A DNA stretch of 38,412 nucleotides from Methylocystaceae bacterium. GTDB lineage: Bacteria > Pseudomonadota > Alphaproteobacteria > Rhizobiales > Beijerinckiaceae. Of this stretch, positions 1-8,176 are shown one piece after another. How positions within the stretch are numbered: the stretch's first letter is position 1; every line of letters begins with the position of its first letter. Made by a program: the position numbers and the translations under genes. The notes under the pieces were generated by a model. It was not told the DNA's origin and made no database searches. It saw only the letters and a program-made list of their open reading frames with translations. The stretch is from contig PLAI01000147.1 of the NCBI GenBank assembly GCA_003134075.1, positions 1 through 38,412 of the forward strand. Direction: 5' to 3'.

Positions 1-178
1 CCTGCCGCTGGTCGAAATCCAGCGCCGGGCTCCTGCGGCGCGGAGCGGCGAATGCGCGGCGTCGACCGCCAACCGCGATGAAGCTGACCGTATGGCGCGC
101 TTGTCGCGCCGTAGTACAAAATACACTCTGAATCTTCAGACATTTCGGGGATCAAATAGCCCTTGGCAGGACGGCTCA

Positions 179-1147
179 ATGATAAAATCTCTTATTTCGG
201 GGACCGCACTCAGCCTCGTGTTGACCGCGTCGGTGTTCGCGGCCGATCTCCCCGGCAATAAGCCGCCCGTCTATGTTCCGCCGCCGCCGCCGATGTGGAC
301 CGGCTTCTACGCCGGTCTGAACGCGGGCGGAACCTTCAGCGGCGGCAACGGCCTGACCACCACCGGCGTCGATCTGCTCGACGATTTCAATGGCGGCGGC
401 TTCCCAGCCACAGGCTTATATGGCGCCACCTCCGCGCTGGGCGCGACGCATGCCTTCAACCAGAGCGCCGGGGGCTTCCTCGGCGGCGGCCAGCTTGGCT
501 ATAATTACTAGTTCTACAACGCCTTCGTCGCCGGCCTCGAAGCCGATATCCAGGGCGTGGCGGGATCGAGCAACAACGGCGACGCCGCGACCCTGGCGCC
601 TTCGCTCGGAGTCCCCACCGCCGCCAATCTCGCCAGCCCCGTCGCAACTTTCTCGACCGCTTCCAGGTCGCTCGATTATATCGGCACCGTGCGCGGCCGC
701 CTCGGCTACTTGATTACGCCGACGCTGCTCGCCTACGCCACCGGCGGTCTCGCCTATGGCGGCGTCAACTCCAGCGTCAGCATCTTCCAGACGATCCTGG
801 GCAATACCGACCCCATTCCGGCGCCGCCTTCCATCCTGGGCGGCGGCTATTCCAATACGCGCGCCGGTTGGACCGCCGGCGGCGGCATGGAATGGATGTT
901 GATGCCGAACTGGAGCGCCAAGCTCGAATATCTGTATTACGACCTCGGCTCGGCGTCTTACCCGGTTGGCGGCGCGCTCTATCAAATAGGATTTCTCGGA
1001 ACCGCATTGGGCTGTAGCTGCGGCGGCGGAGGGTCCGCCGCGAGCGCCGTCTCGGCCGCCACGCGCTTCAACGGCCACATCGTCCGCGCCGGCGTGAACT
1101 ACCACTTCAACTGGTTCGCTCCGGCGCCGGCGCTCGCCAAATATTAA
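179..1147 (+). pseudogene. Outer-membrane beta-barrel protein (Omp25/RopB-like) split by an in-frame amber codon
   Basis: Start ATG 179 has an AGGA-type ribosome site about 6 nt upstream and opens a signal peptide ending near ALA-type residues (SVFAADLPG). A proline stretch and the barrel entry motif WTGFYAGLNAGG follow. The frame reads GYNY, then TAG at 509-511, then continues in the same frame with FYNAFVAGLEADIQGVAG to the TAA at 1145-1147. The whole frame would be 322 aa. It aligns through the stop with the intact paralogue at 9186-10103 (GYNWRVNESFVLGMEADIQG), so one substitution, perhaps CAG to TAG, would explain the break. The C-terminus has the family pattern RAGVNYHFNW. This family forms porin-like 8-strand barrels in the outer membrane of rhizobia and relatives. 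The product as read stops at 110 aa and could not form a barrel. Recent nonsense mutation or sequencing error are the main options. Confidence 0.85.
509..511 (+). other. In-frame amber codon interrupting the barrel gene
   Basis: TAG lies between codons for GYNY and FYNAF in a frame that is otherwise open from 179 to 1147. The intact paralogue carries Arg at this aligned place. No ribosome site is visible before the next usable start in the same frame (a GTG near 557), so re-initiation looks unlikely. Confidence 0.9.
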
Positions 1148-1174
1148 TCGGCTCGCGAAGCCGCTTCAGCGAAC

Positions 1175-1199
1175 AGCCCGGCCTCGCGCCGGGCTTTTT
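1175..1199 (+). terminator. Rho-independent terminator after the barrel gene
   Basis: An 8-bp perfect GC stem (AGCCCGGC / GCCGGGCT, loop of 5) is followed by five T residues. It lies 28 nt after the barrel stop codon and just before the convergent acyltransferase gene. Confidence 0.85.
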
Positions 1200-1223
1200 G
1201 TTTGCGGCGCCAGCACTTTGGCG

Positions 1224-2480
1224 CTAGCTCGCCTTGCGGCCCAGCAGTCGCAGGAAGACGCGCTTGGCGCTCGCCCGCAGTCCCCGGCGCAGCGTGTCGA
1301 ACCGGCAAGCCGCGTCGAAGCCGACCGCGCCGCGCAACTGAACGGCCACGTCGGCGATGGCGACGCGATCCGGCCAAAAACGGTCGATCATCGGGTGATT
1401 GGCGATGGCGCAGGAGTCGGTCATGTCGATGTCGGCGCGCGCCGCTTGCGCCCGCGTCAATTCATACAACAGATGAATTCCCGGCGCCTGCGCGCGAAAT
1501 TCCTCGTCGAAGGCGATCTTCCAGAAATAGGCGCGGCCGCGGCTCTCGATCACGACGCCCATCGCCAGCGGGCGGCCGGCCAGCGTCAGCCGGGCGACGC
1601 GGCACTTGCCCTCGCGCGCCAGTAACCGCGTCGCGCCGCGCGAAAAGGCCGACAGCGCGGGGTCCGCGAGCAGCGCGCCGCTCTTGCCCTTCCAGCCCGA
1701 GGCTTCGAGCGTCAGAAACTCCTCCAGCGCGTCGCGCACCTCCTTGGGCGACGACGCGATCGAAAATTCCACCGCGCCCTGTTCGGCGAGCCGGCGCCGG
1801 CGGCGCTGCAAATCCTTGAGCGCCTTCTTTCCCGCGCCGCGCGTCCATAATTCGTCCGGGTCGGAGCCGGGCGCAAGCATCGCGCGCTCGAACCGATCGA
1901 GCCTCACGGCGGCCCGGCCGGAGCGCCGCGCCGCGGCCAGCAGCGCCCGGTGAAGCGGGCCATCCTCGACGAGACGCGGAAAGACGACGCCGGCCGCCGG
2001 CCCCGATCTGGCGAGCCAGTCCAGAAAGCGCTCCAACACGTCCTCGGCGCAATCGCGATCCAGCAAGGGCGCCGCCAGCGCGGCCTGCTTGTCGAGCCAG
2101 AGCCGGGCGAGTCCGCCGCCCGGCATCGCGGCCGCCGGCGCCAGCGCGAACAGGCCGACCAGCCGCCGCGCCTCTCCAAGACAGACGCCCTCGCGCCACA
2201 CGCCGACGAAGCGCGGGCGGGATCGCGCGGGCGCATGCCGCGCCAGTTGCAAGGCGAAGCCGGGTTCGAGGAAGGCGTTGGGTTCGAGCGAACGCAACGC
2301 GAGGTCGCGCCAGGCGTCGTAATTGTCGTCAAGCTGCTCGACGCTCAGCGTCCCCATCCAAAATCCGTCCCTGGAAACGCCGTCGTCCGCCACGCGTCGG
2401 GGCCTCGGCCGCGCCCGCGCATAGCCCAGACTCGCGGCGGGGGCGGCGACGGAATTCAGGGTCCAAAACGGCGCCGTCAT
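1224..2480 (-). CDS. BioF2-like / GNAT-fold acyltransferase
   Basis: A 418-aa cytoplasmic protein without signal peptide or membrane segments. The region from about residue 170 to 370 has the pattern of the BioF2-like acetyltransferase group (Acetyltransf_6). A basic stretch KKALKDLQRRRRRL is followed by a segment containing FLTLEASGWKGKSG, then the strand pair LAGRPLAMGVVIESRGRAYFWKIAFDE, and finally IDMTDSCAIANHPMIDRFW. In related proteins this fold transfers acyl or amino-acyl groups in envelope or polysaccharide synthesis. The substrate here cannot be read. An AGGAG ribosome site lies about 9 nt before the ATG. It is convergent with the barrel gene and divergent from the L,D-transpeptidase. 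The family call is good; the function is inferred only. Confidence 0.75.
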   Translation of the reverse strand: MTAPFWTLNSVAAPAASLGYARARPRPRRVADDGVSRDGFWMGTLSVEQLDDNYDAWRDLALRSLEPNAFLEPGFALQLARHAPARSRPRFVGVWREGVCLGEARRLVGLFALAPAAAMPGGGLARLWLDKQAALAAPLLDRDCAEDVLERFLDWLARSGPAAGVVFPRLVEDGPLHRALLAAARRSGRAAVRLDRFERAMLAPGSDPDELWTRGAGKKALKDLQRRRRRLAEQGAVEFSIASSPKEVRDALEEFLTLEASGWKGKSGALLADPALSAFSRGATRLLAREGKCRVARLTLAGRPLAMGVVIESRGRAYFWKIAFDEEFRAQAPGIHLLYELTRAQAARADIDMTDSCAIANHPMIDRFWPDRVAIADVAVQLRGAVGFDAACRFDTLRRGLRASAKRVFLRLLGRKAS

Positions 2481-2645
2481 CGGGAGCGCTCCTGTTGTAA
2501 TCCCGTTTTGGGCCGGGGGCGCGAAATTTCGGGACAGATGCGCCGCGTGGACCCTCTGGAGCGCGAGCGCTTCAAATCGCGGACCAGCGCGAAAGGCGGC
2601 GCATGGACTCTGGATTTTCGCGCCGCGGCGTGGTTATCTTTGGCT

Positions 2646-3212
2646 ATGTCGCGTCAACTTTCCCGCTTTCTTATCCTGCTCGCCGCGCTGGCCTGCCCCG
2701 CCGCGCCCGCGCTGGCGAAGGTCGGGATTCGCGTCGACCTCGGCCGGCAGCGCATCACCATCGTCAAGAACGACGAGCCGCCGATCGTCTGGAAAATCTC
2801 CAGCGGGCGTCCCGGCTATGAGACGCCGACCGGGCGCTTCATCATGCAGCGCATGGACGCCGATCATCTTTCCGACGAATACGACCAGGCGCCCATGCCT
2901 TACGCGATCTTCTTCTCGCGCGGGCTCGCCATCCACGGCACCACTCAGCCCGGGCTGGGCCGGCCGGCCTCGCATGGCTGCGTGCGGCTGTCGGTGGACC
3001 ACGCCCGCGATCTCTACGAATGGGTCGAGCAATATGGCGCCGGCCCCATCGAAATCACCGGCGACGCGACCAGCCTCGCGCAATTGCAGGACGACGAGCC
3101 GCGGCCGCAACGCAACGGCGGCAAGCGCGCCCGGCGGCGCGACGGCGACAACGAGACGCCCGTCCTCGACCGCTTTTACGACGATTACGATCGGATCATT
3201 CGCGCGCGGTGA
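2646..3212 (+). CDS. L,D-transpeptidase (YkuD domain)
   Basis: The product is 188 aa. It has an N-terminal signal peptide (about residues 1-24, ending PALA-K). A YkuD domain with the catalytic motif follows: His97 in AIHGTT and SHGCVRL at 109-115, with nucleophile Cys112. Enzymes of this family make 3-3 cross-links in peptidoglycan or attach proteins to it in the periplasm. The frame is open far upstream (from 1950), but that part is antisense to the acyltransferase. ATG 2646 is the only start that yields a clean signal peptide, although its ribosome site is weak. The C-terminal 40 residues are acidic/basic and probably disordered. Confidence 0.88.
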   Translation: MSRQLSRFLILLAALACPAAPALAKVGIRVDLGRQRITIVKNDEPPIVWKISSGRPGYETPTGRFIMQRMDADHLSDEYDQAPMPYAIFFSRGLAIHGTTQPGLGRPASHGCVRLSVDHARDLYEWVEQYGAGPIEITGDATSLAQLQDDEPRPQRNGGKRARRRDGDNETPVLDRFYDDYDRIIRAR

Positions 3213-3235
3213 GCGCCGGCGGAACTGGCGAACCC

Positions 3236-3265
3236 GGCGCGCCGCTCCCACTCCCCGCGAGCGGG
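3236..3265. repeat. REP-like GC palindromic repeat, copy 1
   Basis: The stretch GCGCGCCGCTCCCACTCC and its continuation match the last 29 bases of the window (38384-38412) at 28 of 29 positions. It lies between the L,D-transpeptidase and methyltransferase genes. Confidence 0.65.
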
Positions 3266-3325
3266 AAGAGGCCATAAGGCGGCGAGATCGCCGTGCTTTT
3301 TCTCAACGCTCCCGGAGGGCTGGCC

Positions 3326-3991
3326 ATGCAAGAAAACGACTGGATCGCCTCGGACCGCTTTATCGAGGATCATCTCATCCGCTCCGATGAGGCGCAAGGC
3401 GAGACCCTGCGCGCCAACGCCGCCGCCGGCCTGCCGAAAATCGATGTTTCGACCGCGCAGGGAAAATTCCTGCATCTGCTGGCGCTCTCCATCGGCGCGC
3501 GGAAAATCCTCGAGATTGGCACGCTCGGCGGCTTTTCCACGGTCTGGCTGGCGCGGGCGCTGGGGCCGGACGGCCGGATCGTGACGCTGGAGTTCGACCC
3601 CAAGCACGCCGAGGTCGCGCGCGCCAATGTCGCCCGCGAAGGCGTCGCCGCGCGGGTCGATCTGCGCGTCGGCGCGGCGCTCGATCTTCTGCCCAAGCTA
3701 CGGGCCGAGGGCTTTGGCCCGATCGATCTCGCCTTCATCGACGCCGATAAGGAGAACAACGCCAATTACTTCGATTGGGCGCTCGAATTTTCCCGTCCCG
3801 GCGGGCTGATCGTCGTCGACAATGTGATCCGCGCCGGCGCGGTCGCCGATCTTGCGAACATGGACCCAATGGCGGTCGGGAGCCGCGCGCTGTTCGACCG
3901 CGTGGCCGACAGCAAGCGCGTGACCGCGACGGCGCTGCAAACGGTGGGAACGAAGGGCTGGGACGGCTTTTTGATCGCCAGGGTGAATTAA
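3326..3991 (+). CDS. SAM-dependent O-methyltransferase (family 3)
   Basis: The product is 221 aa, the usual size for the caffeoyl-CoA/catechol O-methyltransferase family (PF01596). The SAM-binding motif I is seen as KILEIGTLGGFSTVWLAR. The acidic metal/SAM segment is AFIDADKENNANYFDWAL, followed by GGLIVVDNV. The start ATG 3326 is preferred over an upstream frame start at 3293 because a GGAGGG site sits about 9 nt before it. The protein is cytoplasmic. It probably methylates a small hydroxylated compound, but the substrate cannot be told. A repeat-like palindrome lies on each side (3236-3264 and 4003-4028). Confidence 0.88.
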   Translation: MQENDWIASDRFIEDHLIRSDEAQGETLRANAAAGLPKIDVSTAQGKFLHLLALSIGARKILEIGTLGGFSTVWLARALGPDGRIVTLEFDPKHAEVARANVAREGVAARVDLRVGAALDLLPKLRAEGFGPIDLAFIDADKENNANYFDWALEFSRPGGLIVVDNVIRAGAVADLANMDPMAVGSRALFDRVADSKRVTATALQTVGTKGWDGFLIARVN

Positions 3992-4002
3992 TGAGCCAGC
4001 GA

Positions 4003-4028
4003 CCCTCTCCCCGCGGGCGGGGAGAGGG
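4003..4028. repeat. REP-like palindrome, 12-bp stem
   Basis: CCCTCTCCCCGC and its exact complement GCGGGGAGAGGG are separated by two bases. The next 20 bases (ACTGGGCGAGGGG) fit the common alphaproteobacterial intergenic repeat. It starts 11 nt after the methyltransferase stop and could also end that transcript, though it lacks a T run. Confidence 0.75.
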
Positions 4029-4106
4029 ACTGGGCGAGGGGCCGGCTAAGAGCCGCAAGGCCGGCGTCCCCCGCGCAATTCGCGCCTGAAATATTACGCC
4101 CGGGAG

Positions 4107-4160
4107 TTGCTCCGGGGCTCGCCACCCCCGCCCTCTCGCGGGGAGCGACGAGGGGCGAAG
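4107..4160. repeat. Degenerate REP-like repeat
   Basis: GC-rich sequence (GGGCTCGCCACCCCCGCC, then CTCTCGCGGGGAGCGACGAG) resembles the opposite-facing half of the palindrome family at 4003-4028. The two together fill the gap between the methyltransferase and the next minus-strand gene. The match is imperfect. Confidence 0.45.
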
Positions 4161-4239
4161 GCGGCCGATGTCGTCCAGCCAACCAGACCTTCGCAAATCT
4201 TTCCGTCAAACCAACGGGTTCGCCAATCGGTTGGCGAAG

Positions 4240-4674
4240 TCAGGCCAGCTCCGGCGCCGGCTTTTGCGGCGCTTCGGCGTTTTCGCGCGACAGCAGGGCG
4301 CCGTCGGGGCCGAAAAACTCGGCTTCGACCTTGTTGCCGCTGTCGTCGTAGCGCCAATGGATGCGCGCCGCGCCCAGTCCCTTGCGAGGGGTCGGCTTGC
4401 CGTCGGTGTTGTAATAGGCCTCTTCGACCTGATTGCCACGGCGGTCGTAGCTGCGGGCGATGCGCGCGGCGCCGAGGCTCTTGCGCTTGATCGGCCGTCC
4501 GTCGGCGCCGAAATAGCTCTCGACGACTTCGACGTTACGCGGCGCGGCCTCGTTTGGCGCCGGGGCCGGTCCAGCCTCGCCCGCCAGCGCCGATTTGCGC
4601 GGGCGTCCGCGGCGGGCGGGAACCCCGGCCGCGCTCGCGGCCTCCATATTCCTGGGTTGATATGCGTAGTCCAT
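4240..4674 (-). CDS. Hypothetical protein with AT-hook-like motif and tandem YD-type repeats
   Basis: A 144-aa protein with no signal peptide or membrane segment. Residues about 20-28 read ARRGRPRKS, an AT-hook-like GRP core. Residues about 50-130 hold two and a half copies of a roughly 32-residue unit: YFGADGRPIKRKSLGAARIA, then YYNTDGKPTPRKGLGAARIH, then EFFGPDG. The linkers RSYDRRGNQVEE and WRYDDSGNKVEA lie between copies. The repeats look like short beta-hairpin (YD/RHS-like) units. A DNA- or nucleoid-related role is only an idea based on the GRP core. A weak ribosome site (AAGG) precedes the ATG. Both its neighbours and its function are uninformative. Confidence 0.6.
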   Translation of the reverse strand: MDYAYQPRNMEAASAAGVPARRGRPRKSALAGEAGPAPAPNEAAPRNVEVVESYFGADGRPIKRKSLGAARIARSYDRRGNQVEEAYYNTDGKPTPRKGLGAARIHWRYDDSGNKVEAEFFGPDGALLSRENAEAPQKPAPELA

Positions 4675-4842
4675 GATCCACTGACCTTAATGCAAACCGG
4701 TCGCCGCTTTGCCGCGGGCTGGCGCCCTGCTCGTGGAGCGCGGCGGGACACGCGTCCCGCGACTGGTTCTAAGGATACGATAGCGCCGTCGCATCCCGCC
4801 GGGATCGACAAACGCGACACGTTAACGGCCTCGCGGCCATCG

Positions 4843-5238
4843 TCAGAGGATGGAGATTGGCGGCGCTCTCGAGCCGACGGGCAGCGTCTGCCGCGGCGAG
4901 AAAGCGTCTGTCTCTTCGCCGGACCATGCGTCCTGCGCATGGGAAATCCGGGCGACCGCTTCCTCCCAGGAGGAAGCCGGGGGGACGCCGCCGGAACAAT
5001 GGAAGACGCAACATTGATCGGCATGGGCGCGCCTTGGCGCCGGCGCCGACGGATCGTCCGCCTGCGCGTCGCCCTTGGTCACGCAGATCGAATTGGCGGA
5101 AAGCCCCGACTCGCCGCGAAGATTGATCGCGAAAACGAGCGCCAGACCTTGCAACACAAGCAGAGACGCGACGAGCAGCGATGCCGTCGTCGATCCAACT
5201 TGCCGAGTCTTGAGCGGCCCCGCGGTGATCATGGTCAA
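4843..5238 (-). CDS. Small secreted or membrane-anchored Cys/His protein
   Basis: The product is 131 aa. A hydrophobic N-terminal helix (about residues 17-38, SLLVASLLVLQGLALVFA) is an uncleaved anchor or signal sequence. The rest is periplasmic by prediction. It carries a Cys in NSICVTKG and the cluster HADQCCVFHCSG, so four Cys and two His could bind a metal or form disulfides. The layout recalls DUF2946-type small proteins, but the match is too weak to name it. It lies 55 nt downstream of obgE on the same strand, so it may share that transcript. Confidence 0.55.
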   Translation of the reverse strand: MTMITAGPLKTRQVGSTTASLLVASLLVLQGLALVFAINLRGESGLSANSICVTKGDAQADDPSAPAPRRAHADQCCVFHCSGGVPPASSWEEAVARISHAQDAWSGEETDAFSPRQTLPVGSRAPPISIL

Positions 5239-5293
5239 TAGCTAGCGTGTCACTGGCTGTCGGTCAATGCGAGTCAACGACTTCACCCGCGGT

Positions 5294-6358
5294 TTAAGGT
5301 CGCCATTCAGCTTCTTTCGTGGGCGCCTGTTCGACGCGGCGATGTTCGTCGATGACGGCCAGCAGCGCCCGCAGCGCCTCGGTCACGCCGGCCCCGGTCG
5401 CCGCGGAGAGCAACAGCGGCGCGGTGCGTTCGGCCCTGTCCGCCGGCCCGGCCGAGGCCATCGCCCGCTTCAAGCGCTCGCGTTGCTTCTTAAGGTGTTC
5501 CGCGCCCACGGCGTCGATCTTCGACAAGGCGACGATCTCCGGCTTGGCGTCGAGCTCCGCGCCATAGGCGGCGAGTTCGCGCCGCACGGTCTTATAATCC
5601 CGCCCGGCGTGCTCGCCGGTCGCGTCGATGAGATGCAGCAGCGCCCGGCAGCGCTCGACGTGGCCGAGAAAGCGGTCGCCGAGCCCGTGGCCCTCATGGG
5701 CGCCCTCGATGAGGCCGGGAATGTCGGCGAGCACGAATTCGCGCTCGTCGCGGCGCACGACGCCGAGCCCCGGATACAGCGTCGTGAAGGGATAGTCGGC
5801 GATCTTGGGCCGCGCCGCCGTGACGCTGGCCAGCAGCGTGGATTTTCCAGCGTTTGGCAGGCCGATCAGCCCGGCGTCGGCGATCAGCTTCAGGCGCAGC
5901 ACGATCACGCGCTCGATCCCGACCTGGCCGGGATTGGCGCGGCGCGGCGCGCGATTGACCGAGGTCGTGAAATAGGCGTTGCCGAATCCGCCATTGCCGC
6001 CCTTGCAGATCACCACGCGCTCGCCGACGTGGGTCATGTCGGCGATCAGCGTCTCCTCGTCCTCTTCATAAATCTGCGTGCCGACGGGAACCTTGAGCAC
6101 GGCGTCGGCGCCGCGGCCGCCGGCGCGGTTCTTGCCCATGCCGTGCATGCCGGTCTTGCCCTTGAAATGCTGCTGATAGCGATAGTCGATCAGCGTGTTG
6201 AGCCCATCGACGCATTCGGCGACGACATCGCCGCCGCGTCCGCCGTCACCGCCGTCGGGACCGCCGAACTCGATGAATTTCTCGCGCCGGAACGACACGC
6301 AGCCGGCGCCGCCGTCGCCGGAACGCACGTGAACCTTGGCTTGATCGAGGAATTTCAT
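5294..6358 (-). CDS. obgE: GTPase ObgE/CgtA
   Basis: The product is 354 aa. The glycine-rich Obg fold occupies residues 1-158 (repeated GG motifs such as [10 protein letters not shown] and [11 protein letters not shown]). The G domain follows: G1 GLPNAGKST at 166-174, switch [14 protein letters not shown]3 [16 protein letters not shown], a G4-like LSKID and G5 SAATGAG. Obg is an essential ribosome-associated GTPase acting in 50S assembly and stress control. The order rplU, rpmA, acetyltransferase, obgE is typical of Hyphomicrobiales and supports shared transcription. No good ribosome site is seen before the ATG. The 12-bp direct repeat upstream may have displaced it, or translation may be coupled to the gene before. 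Confidence 0.97.
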   Translation of the reverse strand: MKFLDQAKVHVRSGDGGAGCVSFRREKFIEFGGPDGGDGGRGGDVVAECVDGLNTLIDYRYQQHFKGKTGMHGMGKNRAGGRGADAVLKVPVGTQIYEEDEETLIADMTHVGERVVICKGGNGGFGNAYFTTSVNRAPRRANPGQVGIERVIVLRLKLIADAGLIGLPNAGKSTLLASVTAARPKIADYPFTTLYPGLGVVRRDEREFVLADIPGLIEGAHEGHGLGDRFLGHVERCRALLHLIDATGEHAGRDYKTVRRELAAYGAELDAKPEIVALSKIDAVGAEHLKKQRERLKRAMASAGPADRAERTAPLLLSAATGAGVTEALRALLAVIDEHRRVEQAPTKEAEWRP

Positions 6359-6359
6359 C

Positions 6360-6389
6360 GGGTTTGACTCAATGTCCGGGTTTGACTCA
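6360..6389. repeat. 12-bp direct repeat between the acetyltransferase stop and obgE start
   Basis: GGGTTTGACTCA occurs at 6360-6371 and 6378-6389. On the minus strand the first-read copy contains the acetyltransferase stop codon and the second leads into the obgE ATG. Confidence 0.85.
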
Positions 6390-6989
6390 TGTCGAGGTCA
6401 GTTTGGCGCGCCGCGCGCCGAAGCAAGTGTGCATGGCGCCGCGCGACAGGCGCATGCGCTCGACGCTCACCACGCCGCCGCGCGCCGGCGCGTCATAGTC
6501 GCCGACGCCGCACGACACGAAGCCGAGCTTTTTCTGAAGGCGCAGCGAGGCCGCGTTCGCCGTCAGCGCCGCCGATTCGATGGCCTGCACCGAGGTGACC
6601 GAAAACAGCAGATCGACGAAGGCGCCCGCCGCCTCGCTCATAAGCCCCTGACCCCAATATGGTTTTCCAAGCCAGTAGCCGAGCCTCGTCGCGCCCCGGC
6701 CCGGAGCGCCATGGGCGCCGATCACGCCGATGACCTCGTTGGGCTTCTGCTTCCAGGCGAGCGCCAGCACGAACTGTTCGCCCATCGTGTTGCCGGCGCG
6801 GGACTCGAATACGAAACGCTCGGCGTCGGCGAGAGCGTAAGGGTGCGGAATATTGGCGGTGTTCAGCGCGACATCGGGGTCCGAGCAGTATTGCGCGATC
6901 GCTTCGCCGTCGGCGGCGCGCGGCCAGCGCAGCCACAGACGCGGCGTCTCCAGCCGGAAAATATCGTCGCGCGTGATCTCGGGAAACAT
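6387..6989 (-). CDS. GNAT acetyltransferase, RimJ/RimL type
   Basis: A 200-aa cytoplasmic protein with the Acetyltransf_3 pattern. The start segment is [18 protein letters not shown]. The acetyl-CoA loop is [18 protein letters not shown], near residues 103-120. The tail is [17 protein letters not shown]. Members acetylate N-termini of ribosomal proteins or small amines. Its place between rpmA and obgE hints at a ribosome-related target, but that is inference. The last dozen residues are divergent and basic. Confidence 0.88.
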   Translation of the reverse strand: MFPEITRDDIFRLETPRLWLRWPRAADGEAIAQYCSDPDVALNTANIPHPYALADAERFVFESRAGNTMGEQFVLALAWKQKPNEVIGVIGAHGAPGRGATRLGYWLGKPYWGQGLMSEAAGAFVDLLFSVTSVQAIESAALTANAASLRLQKKLGFVSCGVGDYDAPARGGVVSVERMRLSRGAMHTCFGARRAKLTST

Positions 6990-7028
6990 CGTCCAACTCC
7001 AAGCGAAAGACCAAAAATTAGCCCTGGA

Positions 7029-7178
7029 ATGATAGGCGGGGAAACGGGGACTCCGCTTTCTACCTATCGGCCCAATGCGGCCTTTTCCTGACGTTCGCCC
7101 GGAGCTTTCGCTCGTAAAGCCAAAGGTTTCGAGATTCGCGAAGACCTTTGTTCCGCCGGGGGTCGCTGGGCCGGCGGA
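7029..7178. other. Intergenic stretch with three hairpins between rpmA and the acetyltransferase gene
   Basis: GATAGG and CCTATC pair across about 7031-7066. CAAAGGT and ACCTTTG pair across 7121-7150, with an inner TTCG/CGAA extension. TCCGCCGG and CCGGCGGA pair across 7152-7178. None has a clear T run, so these may be mRNA processing or attenuation sites separating ribosomal-protein from downstream expression. Confidence 0.45.
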
Positions 7179-7202
7179 GGGTCTTGGCTTAAGAACCCTC
7201 GC

Positions 7203-7469
7203 CTATTCTGCGGCTACCGAAGCCGGGACCACGGTTACGCTGGCGCGGCCGCTGGTCGTCTTGAACAGAACCTTGCCGTCGACGAGCGCAAACAGCGTGT
7301 GGTCCTTGCCCATGCCGACATTTTGGCCGGGATGCCATTTGGTGCCGCGCTGGCGCACGATGATATTGCCGCCGATCACCGATTCGCCGCCGAACTTCTT
7401 GACGCCGAGGCGCCGTCCGTCCGAGTCGCGGCCGTTGCGGGACGAGCCGCCTGCCTTTTTATGAGCCAT
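7203..7469 (-). CDS. rpmA: 50S ribosomal protein L27
   Basis: An 88-aa full-length L27 starting [20 protein letters not shown] and containing [17 protein letters not shown]27's N-terminal tail reaches the peptidyl-transferase centre of the 50S subunit. It is preceded by rplU in the usual order, with a gap of about 115 nt and no terminator seen between them. Confidence 0.98.
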   Translation of the reverse strand: MAHKKAGGSSRNGRDSDGRRLGVKKFGGESVIGGNIIVRQRGTKWHPGQNVGMGKDHTLFALVDGKVLFKTTSGRASVTVVPASVAAE

Positions 7470-7584
7470 CGTTCTGCTCCGAAATTTTTAGCGGGCGCGA
7501 GGCCCTGCTGGAATGGGATGCGCGCCGATGCGCGTTTGTGCGTATTTAAGCATGGCCGGCGCGCGTTTGCACGCCCGAACGTGC

Positions 7585-7896
7585 TTAGCCCTCGATCCCG
7601 GTGATCTTGACGCGGGTCAAGTCCTGGCGATGGCCGCGCTTGCGCTTGGAGTTCTGGCGGCGGCGCTTTTTGAAGGCGATGCTCTTGGGGCTGCGGGCCT
7701 GCTCGGCGATCGTGCCGACGACCTTGGCGCCCGCGACGGTCGGGGCGCCGATCGTGGCCGCGCCGTCCCTGGAGACGAGCAGCACTTCGTCGAACGTCAC
7801 CGCGTCGCCCGCGACGCCGGCGAGCGCCATGACGGTGATGGTGTCCCCGGCGGCGACGCTATATTGCTTTCCGCCGGTTTTGATAACTGCGAACAT
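7585..7896 (-). CDS. rplU: 50S ribosomal protein L21
   Basis: A 103-aa protein beginning MFAVIKTGGKQYSVAAGD, with the normal basic tail FKKRRRQNSKRKRGHRQDLT. The open frame extends to 8088, but ATG 7896 is chosen. It gives the standard family N-terminus and length, and an AGGAT ribosome site lies 8 nt before it. The ATG two codons upstream would be too close to that site. L21 binds 23S rRNA and is first in this operon. Confidence 0.97.
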   Translation of the reverse strand: MFAVIKTGGKQYSVAAGDTITVMALAGVAGDAVTFDEVLLVSRDGAATIGAPTVAGAKVVGTIAEQARSPKSIAFKKRRRQNSKRKRGHRQDLTRVKITGIEG

Positions 7897-8122
7897 TGTC
7901 ATTATCCTGTGGTCGCTCCGGCTCTGACGACGTTGCGCCGGCCGGACTTCTTGGAAGTTCACCGTTTCGTGCGAACGGTTTGGCTCCGGCTGTCCCCGCC
8001 GCCCCAAAGAGCGCGCAAAAACAAAAAACGCGACGAAACCGCCGCGCCGAAGCGGTGATGCAATAGCCCGGAGGCGGCGGATTGTCAATGCCGCGGGAGC
8101 GGAGAGCGGTCGTCGCTTAGCG

Positions 8123-8153
8123 AAAAAAAGCCGCCGGAGGTCTTTCCAGCGGC
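8123..8153 (-). terminator. Rho-independent terminator after the YidB-like gene
   Basis: On the minus strand GCCGCTGG pairs with CCGGCGGC (one G-U pair, loop of 8) and is followed by seven T residues. It lies 24 nt after the stop of the minus-strand gene at 8177 and isolates the rplU operon from it. Confidence 0.88.
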
Positions 8154-8176
8154 TCTATTTCTCCCGCGGAGAATTG

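Noticed and set aside
1-178. Possible end of an upstream gene
   Set aside because: One frame is open from base 1 into the barrel gene, but the peptide is nondescript and the true barrel start with signal peptide is clear at 179.
509-511. Amber codon as a site for pyrrolysine or another special residue
   Set aside because: Nothing in the window supports suppressor machinery, and the paralogue has an ordinary Arg there.
5267-6367. Long plus-strand frame opposite obgE
   Set aside because: Antisense to a fully recognisable essential gene, with no motif of its own.
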